From Methanothrix sp. (lineage in GTDB: Archaea > Halobacteriota > Methanosarcinia > Methanotrichales > Methanotrichaceae): a stretch of DNA of 58,273 nt. The DNA lies in contig JAGOLL010000005.1 of NCBI GenBank assembly GCA_017994055.1, forward strand, positions 1-58,273, written 5' to 3'. A model generated the notes under the pieces. That model was not told where the DNA came from. It did not search any database and saw only the letters and a program-made list of their open reading frames with translations. The first letter of the stretch is position 1. The number at the start of each line of letters is the position of its first letter. A program made the position numbers and the translations under genes. Shown here one piece after another: positions 45,637-55,104 of the stretch.

Positions 45637-46008
45637 TTATTTTGCTAATTGTTCCAGATATGTAGCCATTCTTTCTGGAGTTGATACATCTTCCTCAATG
45701 GTCTCACCCAGTCCTCTGCCTGTGACCGCAAGGTCTCCATCTTCAGTTTGCAGGTCGCCCCATGAGGTTAACTTAAATTCAAGTTCAAATTTTTTGCCAT
45801 TTTTGATAAACCAACGCTGTCCTCCTATTAACTTTGAAACATCCCAAAATATCCCTTCTGTTACATAGTTCCCGCTTGCCTTATCTTTTAAATATCTTAT
45901 TATGAGGCGATTATTAGCAATCTTTTTGCCCCATCTAAACATATCACCAATGGCTTTTTCTGGACCGCTCCACCCGGGAATGCGTGGCAAATAGGGTTCG
46001 TTAGGCAT
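45637..46008 (-). CDS. hypothetical protein, 123 residues
   Basis: A small soluble protein with no recognised domain (IPGWSGPEKAIGDMFRWGKK, then GIFWDVSKLIGGQRWFIKNG and KFELEFKLTSWGDLQTEDGD). ATG 46008 follows GGTG by six bases and is preferred over GTG 46017. It is AT-rich and lies about 100 bases downstream of the membrane-protein gene at 46122 on the same strand, so the two may form a pair. Function unknown. Confidence 0.5.
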   Translation of the reverse strand: MPNEPYLPRIPGWSGPEKAIGDMFRWGKKIANNRLIIRYLKDKASGNYVTEGIFWDVSKLIGGQRWFIKNGKKFELEFKLTSWGDLQTEDGDLAVTGRGLGETIEEDVSTPERMATYLEQLAK

Positions 46009-46121
46009 GTTATGCACCGATAACCGATTTACTTTAGTGAATGTACTCTTTCTTATTTACGTTTCTTATCAACTTTTTCGAGTTATTCGTCTTCAAGTCT
46101 TAATTAATGAATTTTTTGATG

Positions 46122-46856
46122 TCAGCTTATACCTCCACTAAGTTTGATATCATTGTCGGTACTTACGTCAAATTCTTTTAGCAATATTCTATATAATTCA
46201 AGGTTCACTTCTAAGAAATGAGCAAGTGTAAAAATTCTACTGAATTCCGTAAAATCCCCTTCTAATAATCCTGAAAGTTTCAATCCCATGTCTGTGCATC
46301 TATATAGCTCTTTCAGAGTATCTGCATCGGTTGTATTATTAATTGCGTCTCTATAATAAATATTAGTTAAATCTTCTATGTATTTGGCTGACCTATCGTA
46401 CTTTAATAAACAGCAGGTATGCTTTCCTCCTTCTAATCGTCTTGCATTTTCATTCAGCAAATTTATAATTTTCTGTATGTAAGCACAGGCATCTGTAGGG
46501 CCATACCTAGAGCCATATAAGTCGTTAATAAATTCTCCATGGCCATAATTTCCTAGGATATCGACGTAGGTTGAACCAGATAGCTCAACAAATCGGTTAA
46601 TGATCGCCCGATACGAATGGCTTGCACGCGTTCTTGTCACATGATTAAGCACCAATACGGTTAATAGACCGCCTGCACCCGCACCTGCTATTACTCTAAA
46701 AAAATTATCGGCTAATTTCAAAATGCTATTTCCATCGTAATCTGCGTTGTTTTGAAGATTCACGCTGGCTACCGAGCTAAAAAGAATTAATCCGAGAAAT
46801 AAATATACATATTTATTAAAAACCACATCAATAAATTTTAAAAATCCTTTGTACAT
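46122..46856 (-). CDS. membrane protein of unknown function
   Basis: A 244-residue protein with two N-terminal transmembrane helices (YVYLFLGLILFSSVASVNL at about 15-33 and FFRVIAGAGAGGLLTVLVLN at about 47-68) and a long helical cytoplasmic domain (RASHSYRAIINRFVELSGST, then CAYIQKIINLLNENARR and GLKLSGLLEGDFTEFSRIF). This two-helix-plus-domain layout is common in effectors of defence systems, but no motif is recognised here, so no function is claimed. AT-rich composition, as in the rest of this degraded zone, suggests recent acquisition. Confidence 0.55.
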   Translation of the reverse strand: MYKGFLKFIDVVFNKYVYLFLGLILFSSVASVNLQNNADYDGNSILKLADNFFRVIAGAGAGGLLTVLVLNHVTRTRASHSYRAIINRFVELSGSTYVDILGNYGHGEFINDLYGSRYGPTDACAYIQKIINLLNENARRLEGGKHTCCLLKYDRSAKYIEDLTNIYYRDAINNTTDADTLKELYRCTDMGLKLSGLLEGDFTEFSRIFTLAHFLEVNLELYRILLKEFDVSTDNDIKLSGGIS

Positions 46857-46920
46857 TTTACCCTCGATTCCAGAACCGCTACTTTTTCTTGATCTCCTCT
46901 TCGCCGGGCTTTAGGGATAG

Positions 46921-47115
46921 CTAGCTGATTAGTTGCGCTATGTAGCTACATTTATGGCCTTCGGTCTCTATCTCCTTCATTGCCATGCCGCTCCCTGTGA
47001 TGTCCACCGGGCGGCGCGCTCCATATTCGTCGTACTTGCCATCCCAGACCAGCTCCGTCTTCCTCCCGAAGAGCGGATGAGGATTTTCTGGCCCCCAGCG
47101 GGCGGACTCAGGCAT
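46921..47115 (-). pseudogene. N-terminal fragment of a DNA methyltransferase (Mod-type), copy 1
   Basis: From ATG 47115 on the minus strand the frame reads MPESARWGPENPHPLFGRKT, ELVWDGKYDEYGARRPVDIT, the N-terminus of site-specific DNA methyltransferases of type III (Mod) type as I recall it. Similarity ends after about 45 residues and the rest of the enzyme, including all catalytic motifs, is missing. The homologous DNA extends upstream to about 47275. It is a direct copy of 48010-48350, and the two bracket a toxin-antitoxin pair. Confidence 0.65.
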
Positions 47116-47350
47116 GGGAGGGGGCCTCCGGGCAGAGGAGAGCGACTTTGGATAAGGAGAACTGCATAGAGAGATCTTGAAACTTGAGACGATGGGCCAT
47201 TTATTATCCTTCCTGATTGCGTCTTTTGGGTCGGCAGAATGGAAAAGGCTTTTGGATGAAGCGGCAGCTTTCAAAGAGGTCGTGCCACCAAAGTGGCAGC
47301 GCAGGAAGAGTATTTAAGTTCTCGAATCAAATAATCCCGTGGGAAAAATT

Positions 47351-47542
47351 ATGAGCGCATCCAAAACCATCGAATGTGTCTATGAAGGTGGTGTCCTCAA
47401 GCCGCTCCATGAGGTAGACTTTAAAGAAGGGGAGAGAGTCAAGCTCACAGTAAAGAAGTTCGATATCTCCAAATTTCTCGGCGCGCTCGGCGAAGGCTCT
47501 ATGGAGGAATTCGAAGAGTTTGAAGAAGAGGCCCAGATGTGA
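47351..47542 (+). CDS. DUF104-type antitoxin (AF2212/VapB-like)
   Basis: A 63-residue antitoxin of the DUF104 (AF2212/PG0164) family, recognised by KTIECVYEGGVLKPLHEVDF and KEGERVKLTVKK, a small beta-barrel that binds operator DNA, followed by an acidic tail (GEGSMEEFEEFEEEAQM) that would cover the toxin. It overlaps the PIN-domain toxin by four bases (GTGA). ATG 47351 is chosen over a GTG at 47339 because the family usually begins at MS..KTIE. The pair stands between two copies of a methyltransferase fragment. Confidence 0.85.
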   Translation: MSASKTIECVYEGGVLKPLHEVDFKEGERVKLTVKKFDISKFLGALGEGSMEEFEEFEEEAQM

Positions 47543-47994
47543 TCTTTGTAGATACGAATGTGCTTTACAGCGTTTTGGTGCAAACGAAGTTCACCAAATT
47601 CGCCCAGGATATCATTTTAATGAAATCGGATCTGGCGACATCATCAACGGTTTTAGGTGAATTGGTCTTCATCTCCCTTCGCAAGCTCTGCAAAGAGAGA
47701 TATGGGACCAAGAACTACTCCGAATTTCGGAGAGTCATGGTTCAAAGAGGCTACGGTCCTTTTAAAGGGGATTTGGATCTTATATTCAGGTTCATCAAAG
47801 AGAGGGATATCTCAATTCTTCCGATCAATGACGATCAATCAGATTGGAGCAACGCGATGATCAGATACAACCTCCTGCCCAATGATGCCATGATCGCCTC
47901 AACCTGTCTTAAGCATGGGATCTCTAAAATCGCCACTTTTGATAGCGACTTCCTGAGAGTTGACTGGCTGAGTGTAGTAAACCAAAGCAAATGA
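47539..47994 (+). CDS. VapC-like PIN-domain toxin
   Basis: A 151-residue PIN-domain ribonuclease. The acidic metal ligands are visible in IFVDTNVLYSVL (D4 region), STVLGELVFISLR (glutamate), LLPNDAMIASTCLKHG (aspartate) and KIATFDSDFLRVD (last aspartate). VapC toxins cut specific RNAs such as tRNAs or rRNA and are neutralised by the co-encoded antitoxin. The start is GTG 47539 inside the antitoxin stop. Intact and of normal length. It ends just before the second methyltransferase fragment, which is on the other strand. Confidence 0.9.
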   Translation: MIFVDTNVLYSVLVQTKFTKFAQDIILMKSDLATSSTVLGELVFISLRKLCKERYGTKNYSEFRRVMVQRGYGPFKGDLDLIFRFIKERDISILPINDDQSDWSNAMIRYNLLPNDAMIASTCLKHGISKIATFDSDFLRVDWLSVVNQSK

Positions 47995-48192
47995 ATTCAC
48001 TGGACTCCCGGCAAAAGCCTCGCTCCGGGGCTTGTCCACGGTCTCAATCTTCTGCATGGGCATGGCCGAGCCGGCGATATCCACCGGGCGGCGCGCTCCA
48101 TACTCGTCGTACTTGCCGTCCCAGACCAGCTCCGTCTTCCTACCGAAGAGCGGATGGGGATTTTCCGGCCCCCAGCGAACGGATTCAGTCAT
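47899..48192 (-). pseudogene. N-terminal fragment of a DNA methyltransferase (Mod-type), copy 2
   Basis: From ATG 48192 the minus strand reads MTESVRWGPENPHPLFGRKT and ELVWDGKYDEYGARRPVDIA, GSAMPMQKIETVDKPRSEAF. Similarity to methyltransferase N-termini ends near residue 60 and the frame then runs antisense into the VapC gene. Upstream homology with copy 1 continues to about 48345 (both carry GGAAAAGGCTTTTGGATGA). The catalytic part is absent, so it is a remnant. Confidence 0.65.
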
Positions 48193-48440
48193 GGGAGAAG
48201 GCCTCCCAGATAAAAGCGAGGACAGGGAAAAACTCTAAGGCAGGCTTTGGAGACTTGGGGCAGAACTTCAATTATTATCATCCTCCTGATAACGGCCTTG
48301 TGCTTTAAGATGGAAAAGGCTTTTGGATGATGTGACGGCCTTCTAACGCCATGGGAATCACCCAGATATCAAACAGCATGCTGCCGCGGCAAAAGAGCAA
48401 TCCTGAGTCTAGAGAAGGCTGGCGAAAATTTTCGGAAAGG

Positions 48441-49487
48441 TTAATGGATTGCAGTTTTCTTGCGGGCGTTCGTAAGCCAGTCCTGCAGGCTCTGCATGTA
48501 GTAACTTGCCAGAAAGACGGCTGAGAAGGAAATAAAAAGAGCGGTGATGGTTGCGATATCATACGCTATTCCAGCTGCATGAATATAGCTTAAATCTGAA
48601 GCTATCTCCGAGAATATTACACTATGTATAAGATATATAGAGTAAGAACAATATGCTATAATAGTAATTATCTTTTGGTACTTTATGAGCTGATTGCCAT
48701 GTTTTCTCATAGCAAAATAAGCTGCGATACCCCCTGAAATAGATATAACCAAAAAGAGCATAGACATCACAATAGGGCTGGCTACCACATATGTCAATTT
48801 CCAATATCGCAAAGCAGCAGCAAATGAAGCAAATAATAGCATCAGGCCATATATATGAACCTCATGATTTTTAAAATAGCCGTAAATTACGTCTGCATAT
48901 CGGGATTCTTTAGCGAATACAATTCCCGCCACGAAGACACCGTAATATAGAATGTCGCCGATAAAAAATAGGTTTAATGAATAATGTAGTAAAACCATGC
49001 CAAATAAAATAGAACATGCAGTTATGATAAGATGAACTAAACGATCAGCATTTACTAGTAAAGGATATGTAAGATAATAAAGCACGATTGCACCTATAAA
49101 CCAAAACTCTTGGTTCGAGTAATTTAGCACTCCTTGCAGACCGGCGGCCTGGATGAAAACATCTTTTGACGAGTGAAAGAACAATAACAATACAAGCAGG
49201 TACTGCGGATAGATCCTAGTAAAACGGCGGAAATAAAACCTGGTTAGATCAGTTATTCTGCCGTTGTTGGTATATAGCAAATATCCAGATATGAAGAAAA
49301 ATAAGCAGTTTCCAGTTTCACCGATAGGGATAGAGACCGCCTTTATGATAGCTTGGTAAGAATCAGAAGATACACACCCATTTATATGAGAGAGCATGAT
49401 ATCTACATGAGATAAGACGACGAAAATAATCGCTAAGGCGCGTAAGACCTCAAATTCCCATATAATTTTCTTGGGGGGCGTTTCCAT
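48441..49487 (-). CDS. acyltransferase family 3 membrane enzyme
   Basis: A 348-residue integral membrane O-acyltransferase with about ten helices. Signature features are LRALAIIFVVLSHVDIMLSH at the N-terminus (with the catalytic-type histidine in VLSH) and FFFISGYLLYTNNGRITDLT followed by FYFRRFTRIYPQYLLVLLLF, the conserved R-x-x-R-I-x-P segment. Such enzymes acetylate or acylate cell-surface sugars. AT-rich composition suggests transfer. The N-terminal ATG at 49487 has no clear ribosome binding site. No sugar-biosynthesis genes are nearby. Confidence 0.85.
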   Translation of the reverse strand: METPPKKIIWEFEVLRALAIIFVVLSHVDIMLSHINGCVSSDSYQAIIKAVSIPIGETGNCLFFFISGYLLYTNNGRITDLTRFYFRRFTRIYPQYLLVLLLFFHSSKDVFIQAAGLQGVLNYSNQEFWFIGAIVLYYLTYPLLVNADRLVHLIITACSILFGMVLLHYSLNLFFIGDILYYGVFVAGIVFAKESRYADVIYGYFKNHEVHIYGLMLLFASFAAALRYWKLTYVVASPIVMSMLFLVISISGGIAAYFAMRKHGNQLIKYQKIITIIAYCSYSIYLIHSVIFSEIASDLSYIHAAGIAYDIATITALFISFSAVFLASYYMQSLQDWLTNARKKTAIH

Positions 49488-49710
49488 GGTGGTGAAGGAT
49501 GGTCAATCGTTGTGGTATATTTAAATATAGCGGTAATTTTGTATTATACACTTCATAATTCATTAGCATTTTATAAAAATTACTTGTTTTCCTTGTGAAT
49601 ACTGATGCGCAGAATTGTGGTCTTAAATTCCATAAGGCGGTGTTGGGATTAATATGTTGGGATCAATTAATTTCATTGCTTTCTTGGCTATGGTTGAATG
49701 CCATTTCAGA

Positions 49711-49932
49711 TCACAATCCAGGCCGCAGCGTTGCGACGAAGTCCGCATAAGGTCTTCTCACTGCCGCCAGGTAAAGAAATATCCCCGCCCATGCCCAGGC
49801 CGCCAGCGCAAAAGGCAATGTGAAAATCAGAAAAAAGGTGAGCAGCAATCCAAATCCGACAAAGAACAGCAATACGGCTATGATGGCATATTTCAAACGG
49901 GTAATGTTGCCTATTTTGTTATACATGAGCAT
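49711..49932 (-). CDS. small two-helix membrane protein
   Basis: A 73-residue protein with two adjoining hydrophobic helices (YAIIAVLLFFVGFGLLLTFF and LIFTLPFALAAWAWAGIFLY) and short basic ends. It is probably a small inner-membrane protein; no family is recognised. It precedes the RDD gene on the same strand but is separated from its neighbours by over 90 bases. Confidence is limited because frames of this size are easily fortuitous, though the clean hairpin pattern supports it. Confidence 0.5.
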   Translation of the reverse strand: MLMYNKIGNITRLKYAIIAVLLFFVGFGLLLTFFLIFTLPFALAAWAWAGIFLYLAAVRRPYADFVATLRPGL

Positions 49933-50030
49933 CCTGTAGCGTCTGATTCGATCTCATCTCCCCTTTAAAATCCGAAAATTGCATTACGGCGATGCTTCCT
50001 CACCCAAGCACAGACTCACCAATCCCTTTT

Positions 50031-50468
50031 TCAAGCCTTCACCACTACTGTCCTGGCATAAGAGTCGCCCAGTCTCTGTTGCTTATCCGATCTCCAGATC
50101 AAGACCGCACCGATCAAGTAGGCAAAAAGCCCATCGATTATGCGGAGAATATTTCTCTTGAATGCCTGGTCCATGCCTATTGCTCCTCCATCCTCACTTA
50201 CCACCTTTATTCTGGTGATCATCTTCCCTATTGTCTGACCCCTTGATCCCTCCAGATAAGTGTAGTATGCGATATAGAATGCAAATGAGAGCAGACCGAG
50301 CGACCATGAGCTCTGGTTCATCGCATTAAATCCAAGGATGCTTCCAAAAGCTCCAAATATTGCACTGATGACCAGGCTGTCGATCACTAGCGATACAAAT
50401 CTTATCCCTATTCCCTGATACTCCATAGGAACGGAAGAAGCAGAATCCATCTCGCTAAAATCTGTCAT
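50031..50468 (-). CDS. RDD family membrane protein
   Basis: A 145-residue protein with the RDD signature: arginine and aspartates in GIRFVSLVIDSLV (first helix) and QQRLGDSYARTVVV (end), and the conserved SRGQTIGKMITRIKVV loop. Three transmembrane helices can be counted. RDD proteins are small membrane proteins, some acting as ion transporters; the substrate is unknown. The start at ATG 50468 is clear. Complete. Confidence 0.88.
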   Translation of the reverse strand: MTDFSEMDSASSVPMEYQGIGIRFVSLVIDSLVISAIFGAFGSILGFNAMNQSSWSLGLLSFAFYIAYYTYLEGSRGQTIGKMITRIKVVSEDGGAIGMDQAFKRNILRIIDGLFAYLIGAVLIWRSDKQQRLGDSYARTVVVKA

Positions 50469-50687
50469 AAATCATCGGCCATAAATATCTAGTTATTCTT
50501 ATTTAAATATATCTACATCCTTGATGCTCAAGATCCAAGAATGGACTTTCAATCCCTGATATCTGAAAACCAGATTGGCGCCCGTCGATTCTCATAGAAT
50601 AAGATTGCCCTCTGCCGATTCGGGTTCATGTGATCCTGCCGCTAAATCTATTGCGAGAGAGGATCCGAATAAAGACCTCAATGCCGC

Positions 50688-53075
50688 TCAATGAAGCGCA
50701 ACCTCAAACTTCCAGCCCAGCGCCGCTGCCTTGGAGAGGGCATCATCAGATTCCTTCTTCAGACCCAGCTTGTAGAGGACCTCTCCCTTAAAATGCCAGG
50801 CTGCAGGATCCGAGGTGTTTATTTCCAGTGCCTCCTCGAATGAAGCCAGAGCCTCTTCGTATCTGCCCAGCCGATTGAGGGCAATTCCCCTGTAGATCCA
50901 GGCAGGAATATAGGAGAGATCTATCTCCAGGACCTCATCGAAGCAGTCTATGGCCCGCTCATAACGCCCTAAATTGATGTATGCCAGACCCTCATTAAAC
51001 CAGGTCTTGGTATCGCAGGAGTCTATCTCAATTGCCTTCTCGTAAGAGCATATGGCATCATCGTAGCTCTGTAGCTGGGATAGGGCATTGCCCTTGTTGT
51101 TCCAGGCATCGAAGTAATCGGGATCTATATCCGTGGCCCTCTCAAAGCAGTCCACAGCATCATTGTATCTGTGCAAGGCGGAGAGGACATTACCCTTGTT
51201 GTTCCAGGCCATGGCATAGTTAGGATTGATGGCTATAGCGTTATCAAAGGATTTGATGGCCTCGTCATACAGCTCCTGGTTCTTGAGAGAGACTCCCCTA
51301 TTGTTCCAGGCATCGGCGCTCTCGGGATCGATCTCCAGGGCTTTATCAAATGATCTCACCGCATCCTCATACTGGCCCATCTCATCCAGGGTAAGCCCTC
51401 GGTTGTACCAGGAGGAGGCATCGCTCCCGTCCAGCTCCCTGGCCTTATCAAAGCATTTTATGGCCTCACTGTAGCGGATCAGCCTCTTGAGGACTATTCC
51501 CTTATTATTCCAGAACTTGGCTTTATCCGGATTGAGCTCAATCGCCTTATCATAGCTGAATAGGGCCTCGCTATAGCGGCCCAGATCATAAAGGCAGACG
51601 CCTTTATCGAACCATATGGAGCTGTCGGTGGGATCGATCTGGAGAGCATTGTTGTAGGATTCAATGGCCTCATCATGCCGGCCCAGGAACTTGTATAAAA
51701 CCTCAGCCCTGGCGCACCAGCCGGAGAAGCTTGCCGGCTCGATCTTGGTGATATTGTCAAAGCAGATAAAGGCCGATTGGTACTGGCCGAGCTTCCTCTG
51801 CAGCAGCCCCTCATTCTGCCAGGCTCTGGTGTCCCAGGGCTTGACCTTCAAGATGGCCTCGTAGCATTCAATGGCCTCTTGGTACCTTCCCAGCTTATCC
51901 AGAACTACTCCCTTGTTGTTCCAGGCATCGATATAGCTCTCATCCAGCTTCAGGGCAGCATCAAAGGATTCGAGCGCCTCCTCATAGCGTCCCAGCTTAT
52001 AAAGCGCCAGTCCCCGCTCATACCATGCCTCGGGAGCGAGAGGGCTTATGGATGTGGCTTTTTTATAGTAATAGGCAGCATCCTCCAGACTCCCCCTCCT
52101 ATAATGCTCCGAGCCGGCCTTGAGGAAATAGACCGCAAAATCGTCTCTCACAGGAACCGGAAAACTGCCAGAGGAGCTATCGGGAGCGGGAATGGATAAT
52201 GGCTCCATGGATTCCTTCATAGCAACTATCCTCTCGTTTATCAGGGCCAGCTCATCGCCTGCCTTGATCTGCTGCAAGGCCAGGTATTTACCGTAAAGGG
52301 CCTCTTTGAGGGTGGGATTGATCTCCATAGCCCGGTCGAAGGACTCTGCTGCCTCCTGATAGCAATGGAGGTTGCCCAGAGCCACGCCCCGCCCCACCCA
52401 GGCGTCGATGAAAGAGGCATTTATGTTGAGAGCACTCTCATAAGCCGACACCGCCTCCTTGTATAGGCCCAGCTTGCTCTGGGCATTGCCCAGGCCCTGC
52501 CAGGCATCGATGAGGCCAGGATTTATTTTTAGAGCATTCTCGAAGTCGCTGACTGCCTCCTCATACCTGCCGATTCTATACAGGACATTGGCTCTGTCCT
52601 TATGGGCCTTGAAGGAGCGAGGATTTATCTCCAGGGCCCTTTCATAAGATGCAAGAGCGTCCTCGAACTGTCCCATCTCGGAGAGTCCCAGTCCGCACTC
52701 ACACCAGTAGGCGTCTATGGAGGAGCTGGTTTCCTTGGCCTTGTCATAGACATTTACCACCGGATAGATGGAGGCGATCTCCCGGGGGGATTCTTCTTGC
52801 TCAAAGGTCGATTTGCGATGCTTTGAGATCTCTTTTTCCCGATTGGAGCCGTATTTTTGGGCCAGACGAGCCTCGCTTCCTCGCTTTTTAAAAATTTTAT
52901 TTTTGCTTTTTGGTTTTCTTCCCAGTTTGACCGAAATAGCTCTCCATTTGGAATCAATGGCTGCAAATAGAGGTTTTTTGTAGTTTTCATCAAGCCGGGC
53001 CAGCTCATTTTCAATTGCCATTGCTATGCGGGAGAGAGAGAGTCCTGTCAGATCAGATGGCTGGGCTGAATTCAT
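50688..53075 (-). CDS. large TPR-repeat protein
   Basis: A 795-residue protein. After a charged N-terminus of about 125 residues (SRIAMAIENELARLDENYKK, basic stretch KLGRKPKSKNKIFKKRG) it consists of about eighteen tetratricopeptide repeats of 34 residues with the pattern AWNNKGNVLSxLxRYxDAIxCFExAIEIDP, interrupted once by a spacer near residues 290-330. TPR arrays form superhelices that bind peptides or proteins, here most likely as a scaffold in the cytoplasm. Such proteins are abundant in Methanothrix-type genomes. No signal peptide is seen. The partner is unknown. Confidence 0.92.
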   Translation of the reverse strand: MNSAQPSDLTGLSLSRIAMAIENELARLDENYKKPLFAAIDSKWRAISVKLGRKPKSKNKIFKKRGSEARLAQKYGSNREKEISKHRKSTFEQEESPREIASIYPVVNVYDKAKETSSSIDAYWCECGLGLSEMGQFEDALASYERALEINPRSFKAHKDRANVLYRIGRYEEAVSDFENALKINPGLIDAWQGLGNAQSKLGLYKEAVSAYESALNINASFIDAWVGRGVALGNLHCYQEAAESFDRAMEINPTLKEALYGKYLALQQIKAGDELALINERIVAMKESMEPLSIPAPDSSSGSFPVPVRDDFAVYFLKAGSEHYRRGSLEDAAYYYKKATSISPLAPEAWYERGLALYKLGRYEEALESFDAALKLDESYIDAWNNKGVVLDKLGRYQEAIECYEAILKVKPWDTRAWQNEGLLQRKLGQYQSAFICFDNITKIEPASFSGWCARAEVLYKFLGRHDEAIESYNNALQIDPTDSSIWFDKGVCLYDLGRYSEALFSYDKAIELNPDKAKFWNNKGIVLKRLIRYSEAIKCFDKARELDGSDASSWYNRGLTLDEMGQYEDAVRSFDKALEIDPESADAWNNRGVSLKNQELYDEAIKSFDNAIAINPNYAMAWNNKGNVLSALHRYNDAVDCFERATDIDPDYFDAWNNKGNALSQLQSYDDAICSYEKAIEIDSCDTKTWFNEGLAYINLGRYERAIDCFDEVLEIDLSYIPAWIYRGIALNRLGRYEEALASFEEALEINTSDPAAWHFKGEVLYKLGLKKESDDALSKAAALGWKFEVALH

Positions 53076-53138
53076 GGTATTACCAGATTAATAATTTAGT
53101 AAAGTTCTTTAAAGTATTAAAGGCTTTTGCTATTAGTA

Positions 53139-53387
53139 TTATGATAAGATATTCTTATTTCTGAAACTTAAATTCCTGAAAATTAATCTATTGATATAAA
53201 AATATGCAATGGAATCCTTTTGGCTACCAGGCCTCTCATGGAGCAGTGGGCTTGGAGGACATTGGGCCGGACAGAGGGCGTCTTTTGGCTGAGCGGCAGC
53301 GGCAAGGCCCGATCTTAATAGCAGAGCGACGCCGGAGGATGCCAGAGCCATGCCGACTACAGCCAAAGATAAAACCGTCTCTGCCAA
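53139..53387 (-). CDS. possible small membrane protein after feoB
   Basis: An 82-codon frame starting with TTG 17 bases after the feoB stop. It has one hydrophobic helix (VLSLAVVGMALASSGVALLL) followed by a short segment with two cysteines (DALCPAQCPPS). A single-helix protein with nearby cysteines is the layout of FeoB-associated Cys-rich proteins, which often follow feoB, but the cysteine pattern is short and no ribosome binding site is seen. Treat as tentative. The rest of 53076-53403 is AT-rich intergenic sequence. Confidence 0.35.
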   Translation of the reverse strand: MAETVLSLAVVGMALASSGVALLLRSGLAAAAQPKDALCPAQCPPSPLLHERPGSQKDSIAYFYINRLIFRNLSFRNKNILS

Positions 53388-53403
53388 CGATGCGGAAATA
53401 GAT

Positions 53404-55104
53404 TCACGCCATCAGCAGATGCAGGCCCCCACCCACCAAGAGCGCCGCCACCAGCCGCAGAGCCACAGACTTGAGAGTTCCCGACACCCCCAGCTCCTTG
53501 AGCATGACCATGAATGTGGCCACACAGGGAAAATACATGGCTAAAACCACCGAGGCTATGACCAGCTGCTTGGCGGTCATATCCAGGGGGGCAAACATTC
53601 CTATGCCCACATCCTTTCGGAGGAAGCCTATGATCAGTGCCGTGGCCGCATCGCTGGGCAGGCCCAGCAGGCCGGAGACCACCGGGTGCAGGGCCAGGCC
53701 GATCTGGTGCATCAGCCCGGTGAGGTAGAAGAAGTTCATCAGCAGCATGCCGAATCCGATGTAGGGCACCGCCTCCTTCAGAAACTCACGCACCCGGATG
53801 AATGTCTTCTGGAATAGAGCCCTCATATTGGGCATCCTGTAGGGCGGAATCTCCAGAAAGATCTCCGGGGACTCACCCCCGATGATCTTGTGCAGCAGAA
53901 ATCCGGTGGTGACAAAGGCCAGGAAGAGGGAGAGGTAGACCGCCAATACATACCGCAGCCCGAAGGGCGCCAGCATCCCGAAGATCATGGCCGTCTGGGA
54001 TGCGCAGGGTATGGCCATGGTCATCAGTGTCGCCGCCAGGTATCTCTGCTTGGCCGACTCCAGAATGCGCACGGAGATCACTGCCGGCACGCTGCATCCC
54101 ATGCCCAGGACGCAGGGAAGTATGGCTGCACCATGCAGACCGATTCGATGCATGAAAGCATCCAGAATGATGCTCAGCCGGGGAAGGTATCCTATATCCT
54201 CCATAAATCCTAAAACCAGATAAAAGGGGATGAGGAAGGGCAGGACCACGCCCAGGGGGATATAAAGGCCGGTGGTGAGGATGCCGAAGGACTTGAGCAG
54301 CTCCGGCGTGTTGCCAATCAATATCTCTCGCAGCAGGGACGATGCGATCTGCTCGTTGACCAGATGGGTGATGAATCCGGAGTAGGCGGAGAAGATGGGA
54401 TCGGTGATATAGAGGATGATAGTCTCCCCAGTCTCAATTACCAAACTGAAGCAGAGATAGAGCACCAGCAAGGCCAGGGGGATGCCGGTCATGGGCTTGA
54501 GGGAGATGTCCTCTAGGCGGTCGAAAAGAGAGGGGTGCCGGTGTACCACCTTCTGGGTCCTGGCTGCTATCTCTCCTATGCGGGCCCATCTCTGGTCCGG
54601 CGAATCGAATTGAATGGCTGGAGGCCTGCGGGCCCGCTCCAGAGACTGCACCAGGTCCCTGATGCCCTGGCCGCTCACTGCCACCGTGGAGACCACAGGC
54701 ACGCCAAGCTCCCTCTCCAGGGCGGCTACATCTATCTCTATGCCCTTTTTTACAGCCACATCCCATAGGTTGAGGGCCACCACCGTGGGCACTCCCTGCT
54801 CCAGTATCTGCAGCGTCAGATTGAGGTTTCTCTCCAGATTGGTGGCATCTATGACATTGACCACCACATCGGCGCCCTTGGCGAATATCTTGCTGCAGAC
54901 CTCCTCCACCCGGCTGGACGGATCCAGAGAATAAACACCCGGAGCGTCCACTAATGTAGCCACCTCTCCCCCCAGCTTCATAGTTCCTTCAGTGTACTCC
55001 ACGGTGGTGCCGGGATAATTGGCTGAGACAACCCCAATCCCCGTCAGACGGGAGAAAATCACGCTTTTTCCCACATTGGGATTGCCCATTAGAAGGATCT
55101 TCAA
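53404..55104 (-). CDS. feoB: FeoB ferrous iron transporter
   Basis: A 566-residue Fe(II) transporter with an N-terminal G domain: P-loop GNPNVGKSVIFSRLTG, G3 VDAPGVYSLDPSS and G4 LNLWD. The membrane domain follows from about residue 210, with the gate motif LPCVLGMGCSVPAVISVRIL and the ferrous-channel helices (GAAILPCVLGM, FLKEAVPYIGFGMLLMNFFY). It is shorter than many bacterial FeoB proteins (about 700-770 residues), typical for archaea. No feoA gene is adjacent in the window. Starts at ATG 55104. It supplies iron for the many iron-sulfur proteins of methanogenesis. Confidence 0.94.
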   Translation of the reverse strand: MKILLMGNPNVGKSVIFSRLTGIGVVSANYPGTTVEYTEGTMKLGGEVATLVDAPGVYSLDPSSRVEEVCSKIFAKGADVVVNVIDATNLERNLNLTLQILEQGVPTVVALNLWDVAVKKGIEIDVAALERELGVPVVSTVAVSGQGIRDLVQSLERARRPPAIQFDSPDQRWARIGEIAARTQKVVHRHPSLFDRLEDISLKPMTGIPLALLVLYLCFSLVIETGETIILYITDPIFSAYSGFITHLVNEQIASSLLREILIGNTPELLKSFGILTTGLYIPLGVVLPFLIPFYLVLGFMEDIGYLPRLSIILDAFMHRIGLHGAAILPCVLGMGCSVPAVISVRILESAKQRYLAATLMTMAIPCASQTAMIFGMLAPFGLRYVLAVYLSLFLAFVTTGFLLHKIIGGESPEIFLEIPPYRMPNMRALFQKTFIRVREFLKEAVPYIGFGMLLMNFFYLTGLMHQIGLALHPVVSGLLGLPSDAATALIIGFLRKDVGIGMFAPLDMTAKQLVIASVVLAMYFPCVATFMVMLKELGVSGTLKSVALRLVAALLVGGGLHLLMA

